From the NCBI GenBank assembly GCA_964030475.1, contig CAXIPT010000028.1, forward strand, positions 186,001 to 250,000: a DNA stretch of 64,000 bases, given 5' to 3'. Numbering within the stretch: the stretch's first letter is position 1; each line of letters starts with the position of its first letter. A model generated the notes under the pieces. The model was not told where the DNA came from. It saw only the letters and a program-made list of their open reading frames with translations, and did no database searches. A program made the position numbers and the translations under genes. Below are positions 40,143-52,952 of the stretch, one piece after another. The DNA comes from Tethya wilhelma. Lineage: Eukaryota > Porifera > Demospongiae > Tethyida > Tethyidae.

Positions 40143-43100
40143 ATGTCTTGTCGCCAGCGAATGACAGCTTCAGTGCAGCCTCAACGTCATGTCTCCAGTT
40201 CAACGAACGAGAATGCATCTATCTGCACCGCTCTAGGGACTGCCACTCTTAGACCTGGAATGGAAGTTAGTGACTCAGTGATATTCCACTCTCATTGCAC
40301 TATCACTTGCACTATGATTTTGTCTCTCTCCAATGTACCTACAGCTTCGACCCGACAAGAGAGTAGGATCTTTGAGTTTTGTTTCAGACATTTTGGTGAG
40401 TAGATCATACATCATAATAATAATTGAGTATGGTTAAATATTTTCTTCACATGCAGAGAAATGCTCAGCACAGTCAAATTGGCTCACAAACTAACAAAGA
40501 AAATCTTGAAAATGAAAAGAATGCCACAGTAAGAATTCCTTATGCTGTAATGGTAATGCAAATAGTTCATTGTGGACTGTGTATACTTCTACAGTTATTC
40601 ATCGAGGAGCTGCTGGTTGCCATCGAGAAGAGTGGTGAGGATGAAGAGAACGGGCCCAGTACCCCAATTATTGCAATTATGAAGGGAAAATCCCAACTCT
40701 TGAAACCAAAGAAAAGGAGAGAGCACCTTCTAGCTGTGCTCACGTACTACAATGTGGAGGATGTGATTGACCAGCAGTCTGCAGACGGGCAAACTGCCCT
40801 CCACCTGGCCATTGCAGTGAGTTTCTAGTAGTCCATACTATATTTGTACCTATGGTGGTTAACCACTTTCAACCAGCACCCATACAATTTGTGGCCAATG
40901 GTTTCTCTCCACAGGCACATGATTACAGTTCAGCAATGGTACTTGTGGCTTTTGGTGCCAATGTCAATGTCATTGATAACCAGGGATGTACTCCTCTTGA
41001 TCTCCTCATGTCAAATCCCATTGAGCTGGAGACTGTGGTTCACATTACAGACGAAGCCGATACTCTGACACCACAGAGTCCTAATCAAGGGTCCTGTGTG
41101 TCTTGCGATGAGAGGATGAAGCTGGTAGAGTTGCTAACGTCTACTGGCGCAGTTCGTGGAGAAGCAGTTGAGAAGCTCACGACAATAAAGTGTGTACCTC
41201 CTTTTGCCTGCATCCCGAGTTTTGATAGTGATTCGCAGCAAGAGGAAGAGATGTGGTTGTCCTGGGAGTACAGACTCACTTCTCGCTACAGTTGGCTAAA
41301 AAATGAAATCGAGATGCTACTCAGCAAGGAAGAACCTAGCCACGAAGAAACGTTTTCACTTGGTTCTCATCAAAGAGAACTACAGCTTCTGAAGAGAGCA
41401 GGGAGTCGTGTTTTGTTTCTGGATGGAGGAGGGATCAGGGGTCTTATACAAATTGAGATGCTGAGTCAGTTGGAGAGAAAGACCGGGAGAAGGATCACCG
41501 AACTCTTTGACTGGATTGTTGGGACTTCCACTGGGGGGATAATTGCACTGTGTTTAGTGTACGGTAAGGAATACATTTATCTTATGCCTACTGTGTAAAC
41601 AATCTCGTCCCCTTGCTCACCCCTAGCTGATCTTCCTTGCACTGAGCAATAACTTTGAGGGAGAGCCCGGTAACAAGTATGCATGCCTGAGTGATGTTTT
41701 TCAATGGTCCATACATGCATACAGATATATAGGTGTGTTGGAAAACAACTGCATGTGATGTTATCTTTGCCTCTAGGTTTGGACAAACTGTGTATTCATG
41801 TACATATATTATTTCAAGTTGAACCAAAATAGGGCACTAATGGACTGTAACATCTAAGTTAAATAAACATGTAGCCACGATAAAAAAGGCTATACTTCCA
41901 TCATCTTTCTTTTGTTTGTTAGGAAGCCTGGAGTCCACTCGTGTAAAGGGTTTCTTTTCTTATTGTGTGGTTCTGTTCTTGCATAGTAACAGCTATGATG
42001 ATTTCAGAGTCACTCACTGTAGCCCTTGCATACAGGAAAAAGAACTCTTCCCCAGCTTCGGCAGTTGTATTTCAAACTCAAAGATGAAGTATTTGGTAAA
42101 GTTCGAGCTGGTGTAGCCACAGAGGTGAGAAAGTATGAAGAAATACTAAAGAAAGAATTTAGCACCGACGATGGCGAAGAACTCCACATGGACCATGTCA
42201 CTTATCCTCGGCAAGTCTATATTTGTATTTATGTATAGGGATGCATAGATCTTTGCATCTGTGACTTAATTTATGGGATTTGCAGCATTTTGATGAATGT
42301 TTGCACAGGTTGGGTGTTTGGATAATTGATTTATTTGCTCCAAACATGTTGCTGTTGGTGGATGTTGTTAGATATGTTTAGAGTTGATTACAATAACTGT
42401 TGAAAAAACATTCATGAAGATTTTGTAATCAACTTATAGGGTCATGATCGCTGCTGTTGATAAGAGTCACACAAACCTGAAGCTAGAGTTTTTCAACAAC
42501 TGCTTTGATGACAAATTTCACAAATCTAATGGAAAACCATGTAAGTAGGCATACACAAGTAGTCTTGTAAACCAGGCCCTCCCAATGGGCTTTATATTCC
42601 TCTCACTTAGCAATAAGCAGAACAGGGAAGGCCTGATTTACAAGGCTACACAAGCACACAGAGTCGTAACGATTGCATGAATGTTAATGTTGTTGATTGA
42701 ACTCCCATCAACCAGGGCCAGTATGGGAAGTAGCACGATATACCTCAGCTGCACCTCTACTATTTGGAGAGTTCAATAACTTCGTTGATGGTGGGGTTCT
42801 TGCCAATAACCCCAGTGAGAGTGGGCTCACCAGGATTGAGCAGTACTACAGGAGTGGTGTCTTGAAGCTGCCAGTATCTCTAGTGGTATCGGTGGGTAGT
42901 GGATTGGTGCCAGTGAAAGACCTGGGCAGTATCAATGCTCAGGACATCTTGTTTTTTGGAACAAAGGGTTGGTTTGATTCGACAGCTCATGTTCGGGATA
43001 GAACAATCAACTTGAAGACACTCCTTCTCAATGCTGTAAGTAGTTGTACTTTGAAATTTAAGTGTTTGATACCCCATGAAATTTATTGAATGACTGTGTT

Positions 43101-43353
43101 AACTTTACAGATTTCTGAAACTGAAACAATAGTTGAGAATTGCAGGAGTAGGTGCACAGAACAAGGCATTCCTTTCTTCCGGTTGAATCCCGATTTGGAG
43201 AAGGTGATTAGCTCACAAGAGACCAGTTCTGACCTGTTGCTCAGTATGATGTTGAAGGCAACCAGGGACACCAACCAACTCACTGAAATGAAAGACTTAA
43301 TCAGATGTTTGCATGCTCTCTCCAATACATGTAACAAAGTATCACTTCATTGA
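40143..43353 (+). CDS. Ankyrin-PNPLA (iPLA2-like) phospholipase 1
   Basis: A patatin-like lipase that would hydrolyse fatty acyl esters of phospholipids with a Ser-Asp dyad, resembling PLA2G6. Exons start at 40143 (MSCRQRMTASVQPQRHV). Two ankyrin repeats are seen: QQSADGQTALHLAIA near 40771-40815, and VLVAFGANVNVIDNQGCTPL near 40935-41000. The patatin domain begins with FLDGGGIRGLIQIEML (41418-41465, oxyanion GGGxRG) and DWIVGTSTGGIIAL (41512-41550, nucleophile GTSTG). Then come LPQLRQLYFKLKDEVFG, FFNNCFDDKF, and EFNNFVDGGVLANNPSESGL with the catalytic DGG near 42785-42795. It ends at 43353. A long intron (about 41563-42034) has no gene. First of three same-strand paralogues. Confidence 0.87.
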
Positions 43354-43495
43354 TATTCACTCAATTCCTTGTCCGTGTCTCCGGAAGTGTTTTAAGAAGG
43401 TGGAGCTCGTTCTTTTGCGTATTTCAATAGCGCGCGCGAATTTGACCACAACTTTCAGACCAGGTGATCCACTCATCAGTAAACAAAAGTGGGTC

Positions 43496-46400
43496 ATGGC
43501 TGAAAAAAGGTTCCGTTCTAAAGTTCGAAAGAATAGCAGCAAAAGTAAAACTCTTGACAGCAATGACAGGAGAAGTACCAGCCCCATTGGTTCCAGCCTA
43601 TCTTGTGGAGAGTCACCCAACGTGTCTCCACAGATCATCAAGAGAACAAAATCAGCAAACTTACCTTCTCTTCTAAAGACTGAGGTATATCATTGTCGGC
43701 ACTTGTAGCAGTACCATCTATGTCTTTGTACATAGAAATTCGTAGATGAGATTCAATAAGGGCTTACAGAATTAAAGAGGTTGCAGGCATTGATTGATTT
43801 GTATGCCTCAATAAGGTTTTCGTGACATACTGCCACGTATAATTTATAAGTAAACCATTTTACAAGTGTTCTTGCTGTGGTCACAGGATCAAGATGAGTC
43901 TGATCTGGGATTCGTGACAGTACTAGTGAGTTGGTGTGATCAACTAGCCTTAGAGATGTATAGTCACTCAGCTTAGTTCCAATATAGTTCCTGTGCTTGT
44001 GGCCATAAAATTCAATATTAGGATAGAGCATTGTTTGCAGAGGAGTTCCACGATGCTACATATATTTGGTTGGTAGTTATTACTTAATGGATTTTAGTAC
44101 ACTTAATAAAAAGCCACTCAAAAGCAATAGTTTGTGAAGCCATTTGATTAGTGTGTCTGGTGTGTCATTGTTGAGCCAACAATATGAGCATGTGATCATC
44201 ATTCGTTATATATAGGTGGAGATCATATTAAATCAACAATTCACAATAATATTATTGCAATCTACCAACGTGCTCACACTCACTGACACATTCCATTTTA
44301 CAGAGCTCACAGAGGTTCTTCAGTCGATCTGCTAGCTCTTCACCAATTTCTCAGAAGAGGTTATCCGTGAAACTTAAAGACCTCAGCTACTTGCTACATT
44401 CTCCTAAGAATTCACAGGTGAGGAAATTCGAATGCATAAATTTTGGACTAATATTATTTATGGGCAACTTTTAGGGTTGTCCTCATTTCATGGCTAATTA
44501 AGTTTGTGTTCACTTATATTCCCCTGTGAGGAGGCTCCACTCCACTCCCTTTCATGTGGTATGGGCTGTACTACAATGTTATGATGCATTCTCCCTATAC
44601 ACAAGTGGCTGGAGTCCAGATTCTAGGCTAGATTAGTAATGATAATGCATTGCTGTTTTTCTCATGTACCCAAACACTTCCTAAACAAGGCCCTGCTCGA
44701 GCTTCTACAGAGAGAGAACACTAATCCTGAGGTTTTAAATGAAAATGGTGATGCACCGCTCCACTCCATTGTGAAGAGCAAACGAGAGGACAAAGTTGAA
44801 CTCCTCGCCACACTGCTCACACATAGCACTACCAATGTCGACATGCAGGCAGAGAGTGGGATGACGGCCCTGCACTTTGCAGCACAGGTGGGACACATTG
44901 CCCACTATGCAAATACTAGCATAAAATTTCTTGATGTACACACAATGTCATGTGATAAAAGGCTATAGGTGGGAGTTTCAGTTTAATCTAAACACTGGAT
45001 AGCTGACTAACTACCTGTTGTATAATTTGTAATAATTTTAGTTTCCTCAAATTGTTTCATGAGAAAAGTTCACCATGGAATTTTTGCTTACATAGTTATG
45101 TACTACACTTGCAGAGTGGTGATGTGTCAAGTGCCAGAGTGCTTTTGGCCTTCGGTGCGAATGCCAATGCCACAAATTTCAAGCACCAAACACCTCTGGA
45201 TGTTGCAACAATTGCCTGGGTGGTTCACCTTAGGGATGTGAAAGTGTTTGATGGCACAAACATCCTTGAGACCGTGGAAGAACGAGATTACAGTTTTTCA
45301 TCGAGTAGTGAGGCAACCTGTCCCGATGTTTTCGACCCAGCATTCTTTGAAGAGACTCCACCAACAAGAAGAAAAGTGATGGTTCATAATGACTTGAGCA
45401 GTTCGTGGGTACGCATTGATCTTGTTAACACGAATGGCTGTAAGTCTTTACATGGTCATCGGAGCCTAGAAGCTTCCATTGAGCGTTCTGGACGATCTAG
45501 TATTGAAGACTCTCGAGAGTTTACCAACACAATGATGCCCATCAAACTATCTGATCTTGAGAATGAGAGTGCACAACCTGCAAATGGAGCAATGGCTACA
45601 AGTCAAAGTTTAGCAGAATTGACAAAATTGCGACGTCAATTTTTCGATTTACTTTATTCAGTCGGTGCTATTAGTGGAAAATCGAAAAAGTTAAAATTCA
45701 ACAAAGTGTCACGATTGAGATCGTTCTCTGAAAGTGGTGAATTATCGGAGAGTTTAGAGATTGCTCTTGAAAGGAGTGTTAAGTTGAAAGACTATGATGA
45801 GGGGAAAACAATACTCACACTCTCAGAAGAGCTGCAAGACTACATCAACACTCGAATGAACAGTCAAGAGTCTTTATCAAGTAACCCTGATGAAGCAATG
45901 GCTATGGTCTATCAACAGAAAGAGATCACACAGTTCAACAAGACCCAGAAACTGGGGTTAGGCCATCGAGGTGTTTTGGGAATAGAGTATGAAGTAAGAG
46001 GAGGGAGCAGGATCCTGTTCCTCGATGGAGGAGGAATCAAAGGACTGGTTCAACTTGAGGTCATGAGTCAACTGGAACAGTCCACGGGGAGAAAAATCAC
46101 AGAGCTGTTTGATTGGATTGTGGGGAGCTCCATAGGTGGTGTGATTGCATTGGCCTTGGTCTATGGTAAAAAATTGGTTATACCTAATGTTACAATACAG
46201 CCTGTCCATGAATTGGATAATTTTTTTCTCTCTGTCTAGCTAAAAAGTCTCTTACTGAGTTGAGGCAGTTGTTTTTCCAACTAAAAGATGAAGTGTTTTC
46301 CAATCCAAAAGCTGGGTTTGTCTTCAACACTAATGCTCTGGAGAGGATACTGAAGAGTGTGTTTGGTGTTCAACAGTGTATGAATGATGAAGTCAAGCCA

Positions 46401-48156
46401 AAGTAAGTAGTTTTGCATTTTAGACCCAATATTCAAAATGTTGCTTTTGACAATAATTATTTTAGAGTATTGGTCACAGCCGTCTGTAAGAAAAAATCAC
46501 CACTTCAACTTCATTTTTTCAACAACTGTTTTGGTGATGAATTCAGCACACGTACGTAAGACTGAGAGTGTGTTAGTTGTGGTACTTAATTGTTTTGGCA
46601 AACATAACATTTTCAGCTTGCTTTGCTCACATCATGACTATCATACTGTGTATAGAGCTTGTTTGGAAGGTGGCAAGAAGCACATCAGCAGGTCCACCGT
46701 TTTTCAACGAATTTGAGAACTATGTTGACGGGGGAGTTTTAGCAAACAACCCTAGCGACTGTGGCCTCTCTGCTATTCAAGACTACCATCGTCAGAAGCA
46801 CATTGATCTGCCGATTGCTGTCATTGTCTCCATCGGTACAGGCATCTATCCAGCTGAAGAACTCGGAAGAGTCGATGCTCACGAATTCCTGTTCTTTGGA
46901 AAGCACTGGTTCAATTTTGCCGATAATTTGAAGAAAAGAGCCCAGAACCTCCTCTCACTCATCTCCAATGCTGTGAGTTAGTCGATATCAATTGGATCGG
47001 TTCTGATCAGTGACATGTGCATGTGTTTCTATACTCCTTCTCCCCCCATTAGTTGTTGGAGTCGGAGATGGTAGCAAAGAACTGTGCTGTACGCTGTGCA
47101 GAGCAGGGCATTCCGTACTATCGATTCAGTCCTGAACTAGTAAAGCTGGGTTTGTCTTCAACACTAATGCTCTGGAGAGGATACTGAAGAGTGTGTTTGG
47201 TGTTCAACAGTGTATGAATGATGAAGTCAAGCCAAAGTAAGTAGTTTTGCATTTTAGACCCAATATTCAAAATGTTGCTTTTGACAATAATTATTTTAGA
47301 GTATTGGTCACAGCCGTCTGTAAGAAAAAATCACCACTTCAACTTCATTTTTTCAACAACTGTTTTGGTGATGAATTCAGCACACGTACGTAAGACTGAG
47401 AGTGTGTTAGTTGTGGTACTTAATTGTTTTGGCAAACATAACATTTTCAGCTTGCTTTGCTCACATCATGACTATCATACTGTGTATAGAGCTTGTTTGG
47501 AAGGTGGCAAGAAGCACATCAGCAGGTCCACCGTTTTTCAACGAATTTGAGAACTATGTTGACGGGGGAGTTTTAGCAAACAACCCTAGCGACTGTGGCC
47601 TCTCTGCTATTCAAGACTACCATCGTCAGAAGCACATTGATCTGCCGATTGCTGTCATTGTCTCCATCGGTACAGGCATCTATCCAGCTGAAGAACTCGG
47701 AAGAGTCGATGCTCACGAATTCCTGTTCTTTGGAAAGCACTGGTTCAATTTTGCCGATAATTTGAAGAAAAGAGCCCAGAACCTCCTCTCACTCATCTCC
47801 AATGCTGTGAGTTAGTCGATATCAATTGGATCGGTTCTGATCAGTGACATGTGCATGTGTTTCTATACTCCTTCTCCCCCCATTAGTTGTTGGAGTCGGA
47901 GATGGTAGCAAAGAACTGTGCTGTACGCTGTGCAGAGCAGGGCATTCCGTACTATCGATTCAGTCCTGAACTAGATGAAGTGATACCTGCAGGAGAGACT
48001 GATAATGAGAAGTTGATTGCAATGATTTTACTTGCAAAGAAACAGACACCTCAGCAAGGCATGTCTGAACTGGTGAAACTATTCCATGTTATAGCGGAGG
48101 AAAGCCGTAAGGTTCAATACAGGAACTCTCGGAGTTTTTTCATCCCTTCAAGTTGA
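43496..48156 (+). CDS. Ankyrin-PNPLA (iPLA2-like) phospholipase 2, with internal duplication
   Basis: Starts only 143 bp after gene 1 stops: MAEKRFRSKVRKNSSKSKT, a basic Ser-rich disordered leader continuing to about 44420. Ankyrin repeats: LNENGDAPLHSIV near 44734 and QAESGMTALHFAAQ, then ARVLLAFGANANATNFKHQT near 45135. A large exon (45115-46164) holds a linker and FLDGGGIKGLVQLEVM (oxyanion) with DWIVGSSIGGVIAL (nucleophile motif GSSIG). The following exons (KSLTELRQLFFQLKDEVF; FFNNCFGDEF; YVDGGVLANNPSDCGL with catalytic DGG) appear twice because 46308-47141 is repeated as 47142-47975. The C-terminus FHVIAEESRKVQ...FFIPSS ends at 48156. With the duplication, the first copy of the last shared exon would run into a stop unless spliced around. 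Confidence 0.83.
46308..47975. repeat. 834-bp exact tandem duplication inside PNPLA gene 2
   Basis: Copy 1 is 46308-47141 and copy 2 is 47142-47975, offset 834. Every stretch I compared is identical, introns included. The unit covers the exons with FFNNCFGDEF and the catalytic DGG. Its junction falls in the middle of exons, joining SPEL to a segment that starts within KAGFVF. Confidence 0.9.
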
Positions 48157-48196
48157 ACATGACGTGTTTGCTTTATCCCTTCAAGTTGAACATGAT

Positions 48197-48235
<39 letters not shown>

Positions 48236-48436
48236 GTAGCTTGTGGTAATAGTCAATTAAGCATTGCAAATTGAGAGTGTAATTTCAAAACGGACATTCC
48301 TTAATTTGTGGTTAAAGTTTAACGTCATAATTCGTGTAGTTTACTTAGGAACGTCGAAAGTAAACATGTGCTATAATTGTGTGTACAACAGCACAGAGCA
48401 AAAGTTCTAGCTAAGATTTATAACTGATTAACGAAC
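48157..48436. other. Spacer between PNPLA genes 2 and 3
   Basis: A direct duplication of about 25 bp (CCCTTCAAGTTGAACATGA) spans the stop codon of gene 2 (48146 and again near 48178). It is followed by a (GT)n run at 48198-48236. The rest is the presumed gene 3 promoter. Confidence 0.6.
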
Positions 48437-51400
48437 ATGGCAGCTACAGTTAGTACTAGTCCCAGAGTGGATAATCCAGGGCCTGGAAGTGATGCAGGAA
48501 TAAGCATCAGTCTGATTGCATCTACTCCTAGCGGCGAGGAGCTTGGCTCCAAGCTGCCTTTTCCTGGGAAGAAAGAGGACAGGACTGATCGCGACAGCCT
48601 CATGATCAGAAGTGGCTCCGTACGAAGCCTGTCAGCATCGCCACCACCACTAAGGTGAAGTGGTCGAATTAATTGTACTGCAGGGTTTAAATTATAGAAT
48701 ACCTATCTATAAATGCATGAATTGATTGGCATTGTTATGATTAATTTTTATGCTAGATTACTTTATATTGTTTTTTAATCAAATTCTAGAGACCAGAAAC
48801 TAAGAGAGATGCATAAGAGTCAATCTGTGGACTTTCTAGCCAGCTCAAGTGGTAATAAATTGCAACACCAGTTCCTGTCTGTTGATGAAAGAGCTCAGGA
48901 TGACAGCTCAATCAAACCCAAAGAGGTGAACTACAGCACCTTGGACGAGTAGGGCCAGGGATTAGAGACTAGGGGTGCTGGGTAAAGTATCATAATACTG
49001 TATAATGGGTAAATCTGGCGAATTGGTGAATTATTTTGCAAATTACCAAAATAAAAATCGCCAAACAGTTTTATACTCACACACATGCATATAAACAATG
49101 GAGTGTGCAGAATTAAATCACCAAATTTAAATCGCCAATCATGCTAAAATATGAATTTGGCAAATATTAAGCCTGCCAAATTTACCCACTATACTGACGG
49201 TATTGTATTGTGTAAACTTTCCATTGCATGTTGACTTTCAGAGCAACATACAACAATATCTGCAATAGTTCCTACGTTGATCTCGGAAGTTGCCTATGTA
49301 TTATTTTTACGGTGTCACGTTTAATAATTGTTTAACAGTTATGTGAGTTTGAATTGCCTCGTTAACCACTAAAGTCTCATCCAGACTGAGTGTCACTACT
49401 AGTCATTTCTCGTTTGGCTATCATAGTCTGTTGTTCTTGTTGCAGGGGTTATTTGAATCTCTGACAAAATCTTGGAGAAGAAGAAGTTCAAAAAAAAACA
49501 ATCCTGACTATCAACTCCATTATCCCAAAAATGTTGAAGTACGTAGATTCAAACCTTTATGTTGTGATAAGATGTTACATATAAGCACTACTATTACTCT
49601 TCTGTGAAAACCTTACTAGAAGAATGCTTTGCCTGCATTGTTTCCAAGTTGTTCATTAGTAGCCCAAGATGTGAGTATGATTACAGTGAGTAGTAGTGTT
49701 GGTTCATTATGGGTCTTTGCTCAATCCTATAAAGCTTTTAACTAAGGAATGTGAACTATTTCGTAGCACACATTAATTTTTAATGCTTCAGGCACTCAAG
49801 GAACTCCTGAGCGATCCATCTGTGAATTTGAATGGCAAAGATGGTTCGGGACTGGCCCCCATACACGCTATAATCACCTCCAGACGTAAGAAGAGCCCCA
49901 TGCTACTGCTGACACTGCTCTCCAACAGTAGCACTGATGTCAATTTAACGACTGATGATGGTGAAACTGCACTACATCTAGCAGTGAAAGTAAGTGTACT
50001 ATTAATTTTCATCACTTATTGTACATACGTACTATTATTATCGACCATGTATAACTATACTACTATAGAACTCTGACATTCTGATTGTTAAGATTCTGCT
50101 CACATTTGAAGCAGAAGTAAATCCTGTGAATCGAGAGTTACAGACGCCACTTGATGTGGCAATGGAAAAGAGCCACATGGAGATAGTTGCTCTGCTGGTG
50201 TCTGTTGGATGCCAACAAGCTGGGACGCTGAATTCAAATTCAGATAAGAAGCTTCCTCGCTTGATGTCCTTCAAAGATGACCCAGTGGTGAAGAGATTGT
50301 CAGCACCAGTTGATGGATTAGCAGAAAATGGACACACTAATGGCAGAGCCGGCAGTGGTGGTGTGCTCAGTGGCAGTGAGAGTGAGGAGGATAACTTTCG
50401 AGAGAGAACTTTCTCTGTTCAGAGTTGTGAGCGTGCCACTCTGAAGGACATGGAGGATGGGAAGACACTGACTACACTCTACGAACGACTCAAGCAATGC
50501 ATTAATGTACAGTTGGAGTTATCTGGTAAGTGATTTACCCTTGGCACGTGCTCTTGTGGGTGCATCTTCAAGCTAAATAATTATTATTTTTTGTTTTTGT
50601 GGTGATTTCAGGCTCTTTTAGTATGTCTGCCAATGAGTCTGTTGCATTGCTCATGCAACAGAAAGAGCTGCGGAAGTACAACAAGACTGCTCAAGAGACG
50701 CCATCAATGTTCCAAGTGAAAAACGGTAGTCGTATTCTCTTTCTTGACGGTGGTGGAATGAGAGGTCTCATACAGATTGAAATCTTGAGACAGCTTGAGA
50801 AGGAGACCGGAAGACAGATAGTAGAGCTCTTTGATTGGATTGTGGGCACCTCAACTGGTGGTGTACTTGCACTGGGGCTTGTATATGGTGAGTCTTCATC
50901 TCACTCACTGCCTCATGGAGGATTTGCTTTCAAACTTCTACAGGAAAGAAGACCTTGTCTCAATTGCGACAACTCTACTTCAAAATAAAGGATGAAGTGT
51001 TTGCCAATGACCGTCTTGGGTTTGCCTACAACACTGAAGCACTCGAGAGACTATTGAAAGCTGAACTTGGGACAGAACTGGTCATGGATAGTGTGCAGTT
51101 TCCTAGGTAATATAATTGCATTAAAATTAATGTCACATAATTTATAGTGTGCATGTGTGTCTGGTTGTGTGTTTGTCTAATTGTTGGTGTGGGTGTTTGG
51201 TTGTAGGGTACTCATCACAGCTGTCTACAAGAAAACCACAATGCCTGAACTTCATTTCTTCAACAATTGCTTTGAGGATGAATTCAGTAAATGTAGGTTC
51301 ATCCACTTACATGCACCCCCTTCCTTCACACATATTATTGTAATGCTATTTCACTATCAGATCCTGTGTGGAAGGTTGCACGCTATACATCAGCAGCCCC

Positions 51401-52179
51401 AATGATGTTCAGTGAATTTGAGAACTATGTTGACGGGGGAGTTCTTGCAAACAACCCTAGTGACTATGGCCTCTCAGCTATTCAAAACTATCACAGGTGA
51501 CCTCATTATATAAAGATGGATTATTTGGTTCAAAAAAATTCAACAAAATTAAATGTGCATCTAAAAAATTAGTCTGTTACAATTCGTTGCTGGTTACTGT
51601 TAGGCAAAAAGGAGAACGACTGGAAATTGCTCTTGTCCTGTCGGTTGGATGTGGTATCTATCCTGCTGAGGAGCTGGGGAAGATCGATGCTCAGGAATTT
51701 TTGTTCTTCGGCAAGCATTGGTTCAAGATAGCCCACACTCTGAAGCAGAGAGCACAGAACCTGATCCAGCTTCTTTCAACAGCAGTAAGGATCACTGGCT
51801 TATAAGTTCTGTTGTTTAGTTTCCCTATTACTCATGATGGTGTTACTTGTTTTGATTGTCAGCTGGTTGACTCGGAAGCAGTTGCTAAGAACACTTGCAG
51901 TCGACTTAAAGAACTGGGTATTCCGTTTTATCGAATGAGTCCTTATTTGGATGAAGTCATTCCTTCAGGTGAAACTGATACAGGGAAGTTATTAAACATG
52001 GTGATGAAGGTGAGACACACATCTCGAGCCTCACAGTAATAATCAATTTTTTTATATGATGCATTAATTATTATTTGCAGGCAAAGAGTATGGAAGCTTT
52101 AAGTGCGCAAATGGATGATCTTGTTCAGAGGTTTTATTTGGTGGCTGAGATGAGCAAAAAACAGAGACTGGACATGTGA
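48437..52179 (+). CDS. Ankyrin-PNPLA (iPLA2-like) phospholipase 3
   Basis: Starts MAATVSTSPRVDNPGPGSDA, a Ser/Pro-rich disordered leader of about 130 residues over several exons. Ankyrin repeats near 49797-49990 (NGKDGSGLAPIHAII; TTDDGETALHLAVK) continue in the next exon near 50070-50210 (VNRELQTPLDVAMEKSHMEI). The patatin domain has FLDGGGMRGLIQIEILRQ (50740), DWIVGTSTGGVLALGLVYG (50835), LSQLRQLYFKIKDEVFA (50960), VLITAVYKKTTMPELHFFNN (51210), and EFENYVDGGVLANNPSDYGL with the catalytic DGG near 51435. It ends MSKKQRLDM with a stop at 52177-52179. The dyad is intact. An intron near 48996-49203 holds a TACCGTATA palindrome. Confidence 0.87.
48996..49203. mobile_element. MITE-like palindrome of the TACCGTATA family in PNPLA gene 3 intron
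   Basis: The left end TACTGTATAATGGGTAAATC then TGGCGAATT pairs with the right end AATTTGGCAAATATTAAGCC then TGCCAAATTTACCCACTATA. The interior AAAAATCGCCAAACAGTTTTATAC is nearly the same as in the copy at 30805-31024. Confidence 0.7.
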
Positions 52180-52952
52180 AAAGAATTTTGTACTCACATA
52201 GTGAATCATTGATACATGCATGATTGTACTTTTTCTCACGTCCAATCTCATTCTCTACATGTATACAATACAGTTTGTATGGCCATATGGCCCATATGGT
52301 AAGGGTTTCTACATACCGTATATCGACCCGTACCAATCTAACACTGCGCGTGCGCATAATACCTGGCTTAGCTAGCAGTGAATGTGATTTGAGGAGAATA
52401 CAAACTCTTGTTGTCGTACACTCAAGCTCAGTGACTCAGTCTATCGTCCAGAGAACCTCAAAGTGACGCTTCTGCTCTATTATATTTTCTGTATTGGTAC
52501 ATGGGTGGTGCTCAAATGGTATGTTAAGTATCATTGATAAAGTGTGCAAAGTAGCAATGCTAATGAGCTAATCTTAGTGGGATACAAGCCAGCGCCTGAC
52601 AAGCTGATGAATAATGGCATAAGCACAACTTCCATGCATCATATCACATTAGGATAATGAGCGAGTGGCATAGCAGATGCTGTAATAATATGGTCTGTAA
52701 TCCTGAGAACACAAGCATTAGTTGATGTAAGAGTACACATACTTGTGTTACAAATATGCTGTTTGCATCCATAAAGTTGTCACTACCACATTCTTTTACA
52801 CAGGTTAAAAGGGTTAGACTTCTCTAGCTAGGCTCAAAATCAACGAAACTATAAAAACCTACTACACCAGTCTGACGGGTTTCAATCACTTTGAACAGTT
52901 GTAGTTTTGTTTGCAAAAAATCAGTGTCACTTTGTTTAGTAGGATTCCGGCA
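52180..52952. other. Spacer between PNPLA gene 3 and the CARD-SH3 gene
   Basis: A small CATATGG-CCCATATGG palindrome occurs near 52278-52300. No gene is supported; short ORFs have no family signal. It presumably carries the promoter of the next gene. Confidence 0.4.
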
